Part shown: positions 24,415-32,378 of the stretch, piece after piece
How positions within the stretch are numbered: position 1 is the first letter of the stretch
Layout of the letters: every line of letters starts with the position of its first letter
Virus record (IMG/VR): IMGVR_UViG_3300046170_000051
Coordinates: 1-32,379 of that record
Source: a virus
Reading direction: 5' to 3' (one strand)
DNA length: 32,379 nucleotides
Notes under the pieces: model-generated
What the model saw: only the letters and a program-made list of their open reading frames with translations
The model's database searches: none
Told to the model about the DNA's origin: nothing
Translations under genes and position numbers: made by a program

Positions 24415-24428
24415 GTATGATATTTATA
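24415..24428 (-). promoter_or_regulatory. TATAAATATC promoter-like motif before head genes
   Basis: The minus strand reads TATAAATATCATAC, one mismatch to the core, followed by CCAAGAG. It lies just inside and beyond the terminase stop region, 77 nt before the TTG start of the gpW-like gene. Confidence 0.45.
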
Positions 24429-24431
24429 TAT

Positions 24432-26254
24432 TTATTTCCAAGAAGTAGCAAAATTACCTCTATTTATGCCTTTTTGAGGTGAATTTTGTGATTTTTGTTG
24501 AGGTTTAGACTCCTGAGTTAGTATTTTATGCTCAATACTATCAAAATTAGGATTTAAGATGTAAATAGCTGCAAAATTGTAGACTAAAGTATCTAATGCT
24601 TCATTTCTTGGTCTTATCTGCTTCCAAGCAAGGGTTTTTCTTCCTCTAACAAACTTAGTGATTCTTTTCTCTGCTGTAAGCTGTTTAAAGTATTCCTCAT
24701 CAAGGTCTGAGCAGAAATGTAGAGTAGTTTGATCAGGATCAGTTGCTAATCTAGCAAAAACAGCTTCTTTTGCACTATCAGTACCAACACCATAAAGAAC
24801 AGCCTTGTTTTTACCAACAAATGTAGGTCTATTAGCTATAGGCTTAGCCAGCAGTAGATAAACCTTTAATTGCAAAGACTCTTCTACCTTGTCTTGGCTT
24901 AGTAAATTGATAAACCATGTTGGTATGGTGTCCACCTGAGTCAATAGTGGTGCAAGATATAGGGTATGATTCTATCTGAATCTGTTTTAAATCTTTTCTT
25001 TAGGTAAGCATCTAAGTCTGACCAGACATTCTGACTATTGGGATCTCCCCAAAATATCTTGTAATCACAAACATAGGCTAAATAATCTTTACCCCATCCC
25101 ACCAATTGCAGCTCTATCCTATCCTTCTGGACATCACATCCAGCAGTTAGAACTAATACTTCTTCTGGAATGTTAGTAAAGTCATAGTTTAATCTGCGTT
25201 CAAGTAGTGTTTCATATTCAACAGCATCACCCTGTTCTTCCCAGCTTTCGCCAAGACTTGTATTTATAAATGTTTTTAATGTTTCTGGATTCTTTTTAGC
25301 TTCTAAGAAGTTCTTTGCCATATCAGCCCATGTAGACCAAACACTATATAACTCTGAGATATGAAATCCTGCTACTTTGTTTGTTGGTTTAGTTGCTATC
25401 CATTCGCCATTTTTAATCATCCACTGTTTTTTAGATTCGCTAATAACTGCACCACATCCATCACATGCGTAATTAGCTGTTTCTGGTTTTTCATCATCCC
25501 AAACTACGTTTTTCCATTTTAAAACCTGTTTATGATTACACTCTGGACAAGGTACATGGTAATAACGCTGATCTGATTCTTCAAAAGCATCTTCAATTGC
25601 AGATATACCTTTTACAGTAGGAGTGCTACACATAAAGATCTTCCTATTCCAGAATGTTTTGGTTCTTGCTATTGCGAGTGATATTGGAGATCCCTCAGAG
25701 CCAGCACTTGTTTCATATCTATCAACTTCATCCATTAATAGGATTCTGATTGGTCTTGAAGCAAGTCCACTAGCACTGTTGCTACCAACTATAGAGATAT
25801 GACCACCAGCAAATGCTTTGTGCATAGTTGTATTACCACTATCTCTGCTTCTAGCATCTTTTACAGAATCTTTTAACTTATCACTATCTCTTATCATGGC
25901 TGCAAGTCTATCTTTACTAAATGCTTGTCCCATTGCTAATGTTGGCTGTACGCAAAGCATTGGGGATGGGTTTTGGTCAATGTAATAACCAATAGCATTA
26001 AGTAAAATTTCGGTCTTACCAACCTGAGAACTAGTCATTACAACTATACGTTCTATGTTTGGATTGTTAAAGGCATCTAAAATACCACGCTGGTATTCAG
26101 CTCTATCAGTTCTCCACTGACCAGCTTCAGCAGAAGATTCAGGTGATAGTCTGCGGTACTTATCCGCCCACTCTGATATTTTAAGTGTTGGTGGAGCTTT
26201 CCAAATCTGATTGGTCTTGCTCACTACTTTGTCTATATTTTTTAGGTATTCCAT
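24432..26254 (-). CDS. terL: Terminase large subunit (lambda GpA type), two excess bases
   Basis: Read with two bases removed this gives 606 aa. ATPase motifs: Walker A SSQVGKTE (75-82), Walker B LLMDEVDRY (172-180). A CPEC and CDGC zinc-finger-like pair lies at 236-239 and 264-267. The nuclease domain starts GCDVQKDRIELQLVGWG and continues IDSGGHHTNMVYQF and RRVFAIKGLSTAGKPIANRP. Frame breaks occur at GGG 24962-24964 (+ strand) and near 24844-24850. It cuts concatemers and drives DNA into the head. The start overlaps the small subunit by 74 bp; a GTG ten codons in (SKTNQIWKA) is an alternative. Confidence 0.9.
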
Positions 26255-26699
26255 GTTGTGCTAATTCATCTAATGCTTCATGCACTTGATCTTTTATTAA
26301 TTCCTCTGCTTCTGAGTATGTATCTATTGTAATAACTTGATGTGCAACTCTTGATGGTAGTGCTAATAGCTTTGCTCTAGCATTAGCTACATAATCAACC
26401 CAAGTATCTTCAACCAATTGTGATGGTATTAAACTACCTTCCAACTCTTCTACTTCTAATTCTGCTTTTCTAGCTTGAGCAGCAGTTAGTTTAGTTTTTT
26501 CTTCAGCAATATCACCTGATCCGCTTCGTTTATGATAGCCACCAAGTTTTCTTAGGTATGAGATATATGCAACTCTGCAAACATCTATATTTAAAGGGCT
26601 TCTACCTTGTTTTGAAGGTAAGATACCATCTCTAATCAATTCTGAGACTCTTTTAACTGATAAATCCAAATGGTCTGCAACCTCTCTTTGTGTAGCCAT
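26181..26699 (-). CDS. terS: Terminase small subunit (Nu1-like)
   Basis: The 172-aa product has an N-terminal winged HTH (MATQREVADHLDLSVKRVSELIRDGILPSK, split by short gaps in the family), a conserved YLRKLGGY, then a helical, acidic multimerisation region (EEKTKLTAAQARKAELEVEELEG). This is the Nu1 / small-terminase pattern. It recognises phage DNA at the packaging site and recruits the large subunit, whose gene overlaps its end by 74 bp. The likely packaging site lies in the gap just upstream. Confidence 0.8.
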   Translation of the reverse strand: MATQREVADHLDLSVKRVSELIRDGILPSKQGRSPLNIDVCRVAYISYLRKLGGYHKRSGSGDIAEEKTKLTAAQARKAELEVEELEGSLIPSQLVEDTWVDYVANARAKLLALPSRVAHQVITIDTYSEAEELIKDQVHEALDELAQHGIPKKYRQSSEQDQSDLESSTNT

Positions 26700-26806
26700 A
26701 CAGTGCGTTTATTACCCTATTAGATCTAGGCTGACGCTAGAAAAAAAGTGTGGTCGACATAAACCCATGATATTTGCTGTAGAAGAACCTAGTAATGGGG
26801 GGTGTA
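26700..26806. other. Gap before terS, candidate cos/pac region
   Basis: 107 bp without a gene, with a G6 tract (26793-26800 area, GGGGGGTG), palindromes TAGATCTA (26721-26728) and GTCGAC (26753-26758), and an A7 run. It lies immediately upstream of terS, the usual place of cos or pac sites in lambda-like phages. No terminator-like hairpin is clear. The assignment is inference from position. Confidence 0.35.
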
Positions 26807-27457
26807 TCATCTTCTTAATATCCTTCTCATTTCTTTATCTAAAGCTTTAGCCATGTTATTTTTTACAACACCACTAACAGTCTTAAAAAAATCAAATCTT
26901 TTTCTAAAGTTTTGTTGTTTAGATAGATTAACCATCATTCTTATTTTAGCTCCAGCAGATGAACCTGTAGCGTTTCTTCCATATCTCTCCCAGACACCAT
27001 AACCTGCATTAGAAAAACCTTTTGGGACTCCAACAAAATATTTATTATCATTACTAAAATATTTATTCCTGTTGCCTGCTGTTATGTTTCCATATTGATT
27101 GGTCTTAGTATTCTTTGTTGGAATTATTACATTGCTCTTTTGTGGTGTCTTAGGCTTACCACTAAGGAATGGTTCTAAATATTCTGAAGGCGGTTTACCA
27201 TAGCCACCTTTATTTCTTATGAACACTAATGCAGATAAGTCTTTAGGTTTAGCTGCAAACACTAAAACACTCTTCACTGTTTTAGATACAGGCTTATCAA
27301 AACTTTTAGCAAACTGACTTCTCATTGCATTTGCTGATTTAGCTGCTACAACATTTATACCATCTGCAACTATCTCAGGCATGTGCTTCTTTTGAAACAT
27401 ACCTAACTTTTTATTCAGCTCTTTAACATTAGATTCAATCTTTATACTTACAGTCAT
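26807..27457 (-). CDS. gpZ-like minor tail/neck protein
   Basis: ATG at 27457 is chosen over 27472 because GGAGGA lies four bases before it. The 216-aa basic product resembles prophage minor tail protein Z: VKELNKKLGMFQKKHMPEIVADGINVVAAKSANAMRSQF, then KPVSKTVKSVLVFAAKPKDLSALVFIRNKGGYGKPPSEYLEPFL, and a helical end. In lambda, gpZ lies between gpFII and gpU and helps join head and tail. Here it is upstream of terS, which is an unusual place. Moderate sequence similarity; could also be a DNA-end-binding protein. Confidence 0.6.
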   Translation of the reverse strand: MTVSIKIESNVKELNKKLGMFQKKHMPEIVADGINVVAAKSANAMRSQFAKSFDKPVSKTVKSVLVFAAKPKDLSALVFIRNKGGYGKPPSEYLEPFLSGKPKTPQKSNVIIPTKNTKTNQYGNITAGNRNKYFSNDNKYFVGVPKGFSNAGYGVWERYGRNATGSSAGAKIRMMVNLSKQQNFRKRFDFFKTVSGVVKNNMAKALDKEMRRILRR

Positions 27458-27612
27458 TTCTTCCTCCACCATGTTTGAGTCTCAAACTTAAGTCCTAATT
27501 CTTTTGCCTTACGTCTTACTGTTGATGGGTGAACATCATAAGACATAGCTATATCATGGCTGGACTTACCCTGTTTAATCTTCTCTTTTAATTTATCTTT
27601 ATTTATTTTCAC
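27454..27612 (-). CDS. Small helix-turn-helix protein, 52 aa
   Basis: Starts at a GTG (27612); the stop overlaps the ATG of the gpZ-like gene (ATGA). After a basic start (KINKDKLKEKIKQGKSS) the sequence HDIAMSYDVHPSTVRRKAKELGL forms a typical HTH of the kind found in resolvase or sigma region 4 folds. TATAATTATC lies just upstream. It may regulate the head genes downstream, or bind near the packaging site. No family is named. Confidence 0.6.
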   Translation of the reverse strand: MKINKDKLKEKIKQGKSSHDIAMSYDVHPSTVRRKAKELGLKFETQTWWRKK

Positions 27613-27620
27613 TATGATAA

Positions 27621-27845
27621 TTATAAATTTTTGCGGTAATCAATCAACTTTTTTAAGTACCATTCTGCCTTTTCTAAATCTTGTATATTCTCGTCTTTAA
27701 GTCTATTTCTGTGCATATAACGAAGTATTTGCCCCTCCAAATAGGCTTCAAATCCTTTAGTACCTAACTGTTGTTTAATGTAATCAATACACTCAACGCC
27801 ACCCTTGTTGTAGTGCGGTGGTTTGTTTACTAAATCTGCTTTCAT
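27621..27845 (-). CDS. DUF3310 protein (SaV/nucleotide-kinase-like), 74 aa
   Basis: The product matches the DUF3310 signature: VNKPPHYNKGGVECIDYI, then a helix GFEAYLEGQILRYMHRNRLKDENIQDLEKAEWYLKKLIDY. This domain is widespread in phage genomes, often near replication genes, and its biochemical role is not settled. ATGA overlap with the gene before it supports translation as part of an operon. Confidence 0.85.
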   Translation of the reverse strand: MKADLVNKPPHYNKGGVECIDYIKQQLGTKGFEAYLEGQILRYMHRNRLKDENIQDLEKAEWYLKKLIDYRKNL

Positions 27846-28159
27846 TTGCTTCTCCAGTAACCTTTATAACCAATTAAATATTTTAAAGCTGCAATTACAT
27901 TTGCTATATCATCTGCTGTAATCCAAGGCTTAGATTCTAAACCCATAACGCAATGCCAAGTTTCTTTATGTGATGTGCATCTCTCTAAATCTATTTCTGT
28001 TTTCCAATCACCATCTATTAATAATTCTAAAACCTGATGCTCTTTGTCTAATTTCCAATTACCCCATGATGTGATTTCAGGTGCTGGCGGTTCTGCTAAA
28101 ATCTCTTTTAAAGATCTAAAACCTAATTTATTAATTCTAGTTGTTTTTTGTTTATTCAT
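27842..28159 (-). CDS. Hypothetical protein, 105 aa
   Basis: AAGGAG precedes the ATG and both ends overlap neighbours (ATGA). The product begins with a basic tail (MNKQKTTRINKLGFRSLKEIL), contains a PPAPEITSWGNWKLDKEHQVLELLIDGDWKTEIDLERC strand-rich part with two conserved-looking cysteines (ERCTSHKETWHC), and ends in a helix with WITADDIANVIAALKYLIGY. No family is recognised. Its position suggests an early accessory or replication-linked role. Confidence 0.55.
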   Translation of the reverse strand: MNKQKTTRINKLGFRSLKEILAEPPAPEITSWGNWKLDKEHQVLELLIDGDWKTEIDLERCTSHKETWHCVMGLESKPWITADDIANVIAALKYLIGYKGYWRSK

Positions 28160-28341
28160 TTTTTTCTCCTTTTAGTTAATTCGTTTCTACATTTCTGTAT
28201 GACCTTCTTCTTTGCACTAGATGATTCAATGTAATCATTTAAATCTTTAATCGTCATACTCTTTAGATAGTAATGCTCAGTAGTTGTCTTGCCTGTAGCT
28301 CTATCCCTTATCTTCTGGCTTGCCTTTAGTTTCATTGGCAT
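28156..28341 (-). CDS. Small basic protein, 61 aa
   Basis: ATG at 28341 is chosen because AAGGAG lies seven bases upstream, although the frame stays open to 28380. The product is strongly basic: MPMKLKASQKIRDRATGKTTTEHYYLKSMTIKDLNDYIESSS, ending KVIQKCRNELTKRRKK. The start lies inside the end of the previous small gene. Similar short basic proteins are common in phage early regions; none of their functions is claimed here. Confidence 0.55.
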   Translation of the reverse strand: MPMKLKASQKIRDRATGKTTTEHYYLKSMTIKDLNDYIESSSAKKKVIQKCRNELTKRRKK

Positions 28342-28450
28342 CTGCTTTCTCCTTCTTTTTGCTTCCAAATATCTTGTCAAAGTTCTTATTAAATTTATCT
28401 TTATCGTATGGCTTTACTGAACTACCTTTACCGCCATGCCATTTGCTCAT
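28301..28450 (-). CDS. Small basic protein, 49 aa (SKWHGGKGS start)
   Basis: ATGA overlap with the methyltransferase stop. The product is flexible and basic: SKWHGGKGSSVKPYDKDKF, NKNFDKIFGSKKKEKADANE, ending KPEDKG. The NFDKIFG motif with a basic G/S-rich head recurs in short phage proteins that I know from early regions. Function unknown. It is one of a chain of overlapping small genes. Confidence 0.55.
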   Translation of the reverse strand: MSKWHGGKGSSVKPYDKDKFNKNFDKIFGSKKKEKADANETKGKPEDKG

Positions 28451-28977
28451 ACTTCATTGCCCCAAACATCCCATCCATTTTTTTTATCTCTAGCAAACAT
28501 TTCTAAATAATTATCAGGAGACATTTCTTCTACCAAATCATAAAATTCTTTAGGTTTTGTCGAGTGCTTTCTAGGTGCGTTAGTGTTTATCCAATTTAAC
28601 TTTCCGCATCTTTTAAATTTTTGCATTGGTTTTTTATAAAATCCCAGCAAACAAAATTCAGTAGCAAACTTGTAAGCAAAGTTTGGAGTCATGCCATTAT
28701 GTTTGTTCCAAACTAAAGTTAAGTGATAATTAACATCCCATGCTTTAAGAACATCAAAAGTATATGGAAGCATTTTGTTAGTAGTCCATGTATATACATG
28801 ACATCCTAAATTAGCAACATCTCCTATTGGTAATGACTTTATTTCATCCATAGTCATTGTTGGATAATCTAATTTGTTTGCTTGTTTTTTTCTTCTGATA
28901 TTTTTACCAGACATACTTATATTCCAAGGCGGATCAAGAACTATGGTGTTATATTTTTTGTTTGGAAATTTAAACAA
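28447..28977 (-). CDS. MT-A70-family adenine-N6 DNA methyltransferase
   Basis: The 176-aa product has the catalytic DPPW motif (15-18, in TIVLDPPWNI), a MTMDEIKSLPIGDVAN segment and YTWTTNKMLPYTFDVLKAWD, followed by LTLVWNKHNGM, all typical of phage MT-A70 enzymes that methylate adenine N6. The C-terminal part has KHSTKPKEFYDLVEEMSP and ends NGWDVWGNEV. It starts at a TTG (28977), since no ATG precedes the DPPW motif. It probably protects phage DNA from restriction or marks it for regulation. The second methyltransferase, C5 type, lies at 783. Confidence 0.9.
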   Translation of the reverse strand: MFKFPNKKYNTIVLDPPWNISMSGKNIRRKKQANKLDYPTMTMDEIKSLPIGDVANLGCHVYTWTTNKMLPYTFDVLKAWDVNYHLTLVWNKHNGMTPNFAYKFATEFCLLGFYKKPMQKFKRCGKLNWINTNAPRKHSTKPKEFYDLVEEMSPDNYLEMFARDKKNGWDVWGNEV

Positions 28978-29476
28978 AACTCACTCGCTTAAACATAATG
29001 TCCAGATTCTTTTTCTTAAATGTTTCTTTGGCTGATAGATAATCTGGGTGCATAAACCTAAACAACTCTTCAACACTAAAAAGCACTACATCTTTATCAG
29101 ATCCATGCAATTCTTTTAATCTAGGTATTTGTGTATCTGTATCACAAACAATAGCGATCTTGTTGTCTCTGTATTTGTAGCATCTAAAATCATCTTCTAA
29201 TTTGCTGTAGCCATTATCAGCAGCTTTATCTACCAATGCAGAATATGCTCTATACATCATTTCAATCATCTCAATCTTTTTCTTTACAGGTGATTCAATT
29301 AAAGATTCATCAAATAACATTTGTGCTTTACAGAACTTAATCTCTAACTGAGCATCAACACATTTAAATAATCTCTTCTTACCACCCCATTCACGTTCTA
29401 TAGAAGTTTCATAAGATCTAAAATCTTTTAATTGTTTTTCTAATGTTTCTTGTAAATAATTTTTCATAGGGATCAT
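28970..29476 (-). CDS. Hypothetical protein, 168 aa
   Basis: Helical, charged product (ETLEKQLKDFRSYETSIEREWGGKKR, ALVDKAADNGYSK) with a beta-rich middle (KIAIVCDTDTQIPRLKELHG and KDVVLFSVEELFRF). The first ATG is followed by another three codons later; neither has a clear ribosome site. It is the first gene downstream of the palindrome and repeat array that follow the primase-helicase gene, and overlaps the methyltransferase gene by 8 bp. No family is recognised. Confidence 0.5.
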   Translation of the reverse strand: MIPMKNYLQETLEKQLKDFRSYETSIEREWGGKKRLFKCVDAQLEIKFCKAQMLFDESLIESPVKKKIEMIEMMYRAYSALVDKAADNGYSKLEDDFRCYKYRDNKIAIVCDTDTQIPRLKELHGSDKDVVLFSVEELFRFMHPDYLSAKETFKKKNLDIMFKRVSFV

Positions 29477-29478
29477 TT

Positions 29479-29526
29479 ACAGGGAACAGGGATATACCTA
29501 TAGGTATATATCCCTTCCCTCCCTGT
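29479..29526. repeat. Long imperfect palindrome with perfect core
   Basis: Core ATATACCTATAGGTATAT (29492-29509) is a perfect 18-bp palindrome. Outer arms extend the symmetry, ACAGGGA with TCCCTGT-like sequence on the other side, to about 48 bp. It lies just before the start at 29476. Operator, hairpin or part of a replication origin. Confidence 0.6.
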
Positions 29527-29588
29527 TAATTGTTGATTTTGGTATAAAACTTCCCTCATTCTTCCCTCTAACTTCCCTCTACTTCCCT
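29514..29588. repeat. CTTCCCT repeat array with helical spacing
   Basis: Five copies of CTTCCCT on the plus strand start at 29514, 29550, 29561, 29572 and 29582. The last four are 11, 11 and 10 bp apart, about one helical turn. The last overlaps the primase-helicase end. Iteron-like protein-binding array, possibly part of an origin with the palindrome. Confidence 0.6.
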
Positions 29589-29589
29589 G

Positions 29590-31475
29590 CTATTCAAACT
29601 TAGGAGCTAATTTATGGTACTCAGCAGATTGATATCCAACTGTTTCCAGATACTTAACTTCCTCTAATTCAACTAATTTTTTTAATAATTTCTTAATACT
29701 TTCAACTGACATGATGTTTCCATTGGAATCTCTTACCTTGTCTTTTAGATCTTTTGGGAAAAAGTAATGATCTTCAGGGTGGTCTTTATCAGCAAAAATA
29801 GACTCACGTTCTAATGCTTCTAATACTAATTTTTGTTTATATGTCAGCTTATCTTTAGACTTAAAATCTATGTCAGTAAGCTCTAAGAACCCACTGGTTA
29901 GTTCCTAATCCTTCACCTATTAGATCTACTTCTTTAAATACAAAGTTCTTCTCAGACATTCCCTGACCATCTTTATTGAGTGTTTGTTGAAAAGATACAA
30001 ACATCTCTTCACTCTTATCTGTTCTTTGCACTTTAAATTCATAATCCTAATGAAGCACCAATAACACTTGATCCTCTTGCTCTATTACCTTCATGCCCAG
30101 AATGATGAACAATACATACGTTGCAGCCATATACAGATATAAGACCATCTAATTGATGGATAAAATTACCTACATCTTCTGCTGAATTCTCATTACCACC
30201 ACCAAAGTTTCTCTGGAATGTATCTACTACTATCATTCCTATATCACCCTCAATAGCTTTAATTGCTTCTATCTCTTGGGTTAATCTCTCAAAATCATCT
30301 TTATCACCAATTCTTACAGCTCTATCTGATAGGTATAAAGGTATCGCCTTCAAGCTGTATTGTGCTTGTTGCCAAGCTGATAGCCTTCTCTTAACACCTC
30401 TTTGCCCTTCTCCACATATATATAGCACTGGCTTTTTGAATGATTTATTCCCATAAAAGTCTTGACCAGATGCAATAGCACAACTCATAGCAATAGCTAC
30501 AAATGACTTACCGCTTTTAGGAGCACCATATATCTGCATTAAAGACTCAGTTTCTACAACATCTTTAATTAACCAATTAGGATTAGTTACCTGACTTAAT
30601 ACTTCATCTGCTCTGGTAAAGGTTATAGATCCCTTTTCCTTCTTTTCTTGTACTGTTTCTATGTATTTAGTTAATGAATCATGCGTAAAATCACCACGTT
30701 CAGCAGCATCCCATAAATCATCTTTATCATTAAATGTTTCAGGTGGCTGTATAACCTTAACTTTAGATCCATTTGCCTTTAGTTCTTTAGCTATTTCATT
30801 AGCACACTTAATACCAGCTTCATCATTATCAGCCCAGACATAAACATCTCTACCATAAATACCTGACCAATCTGTTTTATTCCATCCTGTAGCACCACCA
30901 TGCCAACAACAAACGTCATAATCCCAGATACGTTCTGCTCCACGCATTGCTTTCTCACCCTCATTAACTATTACAGGTTTCTCTGGATGTTTGTTTGTTA
31001 TATATAGTGGTAATAAACCTTCTGGTCTTTTCATTGACCAAGTGCCATTAGGATTTAAGCTAAAAGGTGCATACTTCATAGGCAAAGCTGAGTGCCTTAA
31101 CACCATAAAGTTATCTGCATATTTAACTTTAACTTCTGATTGTCTATATAGATCAACCATTTGCTCCCTAGAGAATGATCTTACTTTACTGGCAATAGGG
31201 GTACTGCCATTTACAGTGGAGCTAGGGGTTTGTAAAGTAAGATCATGACCAAACTGTTTTAAAACTTCTGAGACATCTTTTCCATACCTTTCGATTAGCC
31301 ATTTAACACCACCGCCTTGACCTTCTTCAAAGTCATAGAACTGACCAGTCTCAAGGGTAAATACTAATGAACCTTTATTACCCCATCGCCATTCATCTGA
31401 CTTCTGGACTTTTGGTTCACCTAGTATTTGCCTTGCTACATCAGGTGCTATTTTTTGCCAATCGTAATCTTGCAT
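29590..31475 (-). CDS. Toprim primase - RecA-like helicase fusion, two excess bases
   Basis: Read with two bases removed this is 627 aa. N-terminal part has a primase-like fold with Toprim motifs (VNEGEKA at 170-176 and WADNDEAG at 214-221). A RepA/DnaB-type helicase follows with Walker A GAPKSGKS (317-324), Walker B-like MIVVDTFQRN and the HHSGHEGNRARGSS sensor region. After the breaks the frame resumes YEFKVQRTDKSEEMFVSFQQ and then ELTDIDFKSKDKLTYKQKLVL, with a C-terminal DNA-binding-like end (SVESIKKLLKKLVELEEVKYLETVG). Breaks lie at CC 30046-30047 and CCC 29890-29892. It primes and unwinds phage DNA; the SSB-like gene precedes it. Confidence 0.85.
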
Positions 31476-32075
31476 TTAGAATGGAATATCATCGTCAGTT
31501 AGTTCTTGTCTATCTATCTGAGCTTGCGTTGCTGCTGCAACCTTTTCACTCATACTAACTTCACCATCTGCTATCATTGGCTCTTCCCATACAGGAACAA
31601 CAAAATCTGCTGGTCTATCCTTCCATCCTAAAAATGTAAATAAAGGTACATTAATATTTAATGCCTTTAACTCAATAACTTCATGGGTATTTGTGTATGC
31701 AAATACTGGCACTTTGCCTTTATTAGTTTCTATGTCCTTGTAGAACTCTACTGCTAACTTTTTAAATGCTTGATACTCACCAAAACTAAACCTAGACCAT
31801 AAATATTGCTTATTATCATTAGTATAAATATTCATACTAAATGCTTCTTTAAAACCTTCTTCTGGTTTAGGTATTTTTACAAAAGGCACATCAGAGTATT
31901 TAGTTTCATAAGTACCATTCCACATACCCCAACCAGTTTTAATAGTATCTGGGCATATCATTATCTTATCTAAACCAACTACCTCACCGCCTGCGTTCCA
32001 AGTCTTATCAGCATTTTTGTGCATAATAAAACTAGTTCCAGTTTCACTTACATCATTTTCAAATATCGTACTCAT
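31476..32075 (-). CDS. SSB-like single-strand DNA-binding protein
   Basis: The 199-aa product begins with a beta-rich region (GTSFIMHKNADKTWNAGGEVVGLDKIMICP and following), has aromatic and basic segments (QYLWSRFSFGEYQAFKKL) and ends in an acidic tail, DDDIPF. That tail is the hallmark of bacterial SSB proteins and is used to recruit partners. The gene directly precedes the primase-helicase gene (TAAATG). AAGGAG lies before the start. An OB fold is inferred from the tail and the place; other phage DNA-binding proteins remain possible. Confidence 0.6.
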   Translation of the reverse strand: MSTIFENDVSETGTSFIMHKNADKTWNAGGEVVGLDKIMICPDTIKTGWGMWNGTYETKYSDVPFVKIPKPEEGFKEAFSMNIYTNDNKQYLWSRFSFGEYQAFKKLAVEFYKDIETNKGKVPVFAYTNTHEVIELKALNINVPLFTFLGWKDRPADFVVPVWEEPMIADGEVSMSEKVAAATQAQIDRQELTDDDIPF

Positions 32076-32092
32076 TCTTCATTCTCTCCTTC

Positions 32093-32269
32093 TTAATGTA
32101 TAGTTCTATCGCCTATACTGTTTATATAAATGCGTTCAAGATATTCATAATTGGACATCTTGTAGCTCTCGTAACTCTCTTCATTAATGATTCCTAAAAT
32201 TTCACATGCCTTATTAATCTTTTCGTATCTATCCCTGCAAAACCTTTCAAATTCATCATCTTGATACAT
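32093..32269 (-). CDS. Hypothetical protein, 58 aa
   Basis: ATG at 32269 with AGGA seven bases upstream. The product starts MYQDDEFERFCRDRYEKIN, is helical and charged (KACEILGIINEESYESYKM, NYEYLERIYINSIGDRTIH), and the start overlaps the end of the partial gene upstream by 14 bp. The stop lies 18 bp before the SSB-like start, in an SD-rich leader. No family is recognised. Confidence 0.5.
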   Translation of the reverse strand: MYQDDEFERFCRDRYEKINKACEILGIINEESYESYKMSNYEYLERIYINSIGDRTIH

Positions 32270-32378
32270 TGCTTTTTCCTAATACTTTAGTAATTTTTTG
32301 GCATACCTCTTCCAGAGGACACATATATACAACTTGATTATTCTTTGGTGCAGAAGATATTAGCCAAGCTGGTACAAC
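32256..32378 (-). CDS. C-terminal end of an unidentified gene
   Basis: Forty codons are open from the window edge to TGA 32256-32258. The product end reads VVPAWLISSAPKNNQVVYMCPLEEVCQKITKVLGKSNVSR, a strand-helix pattern. The start lies outside the window. Overlap with the next gene by 14 bp suggests an operon. No family is recognised from the end alone. Confidence 0.4.
   Translation of the reverse strand, partial: VVPAWLISSAPKNNQVVYMCPLEEVCQKITKVLGKSNVSR

Noticed and set aside
24844-24964. An intron, intein or split terminase at the two breaks
   Set aside because: Only one base is in excess at each place and the protein joins without missing or extra residues.
29550-29588. A CRISPR array or tandem microsatellite
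   Set aside because: Repeat units are seven bases with short gaps, far below CRISPR repeat and spacer lengths. Phased protein-binding sites fit better.
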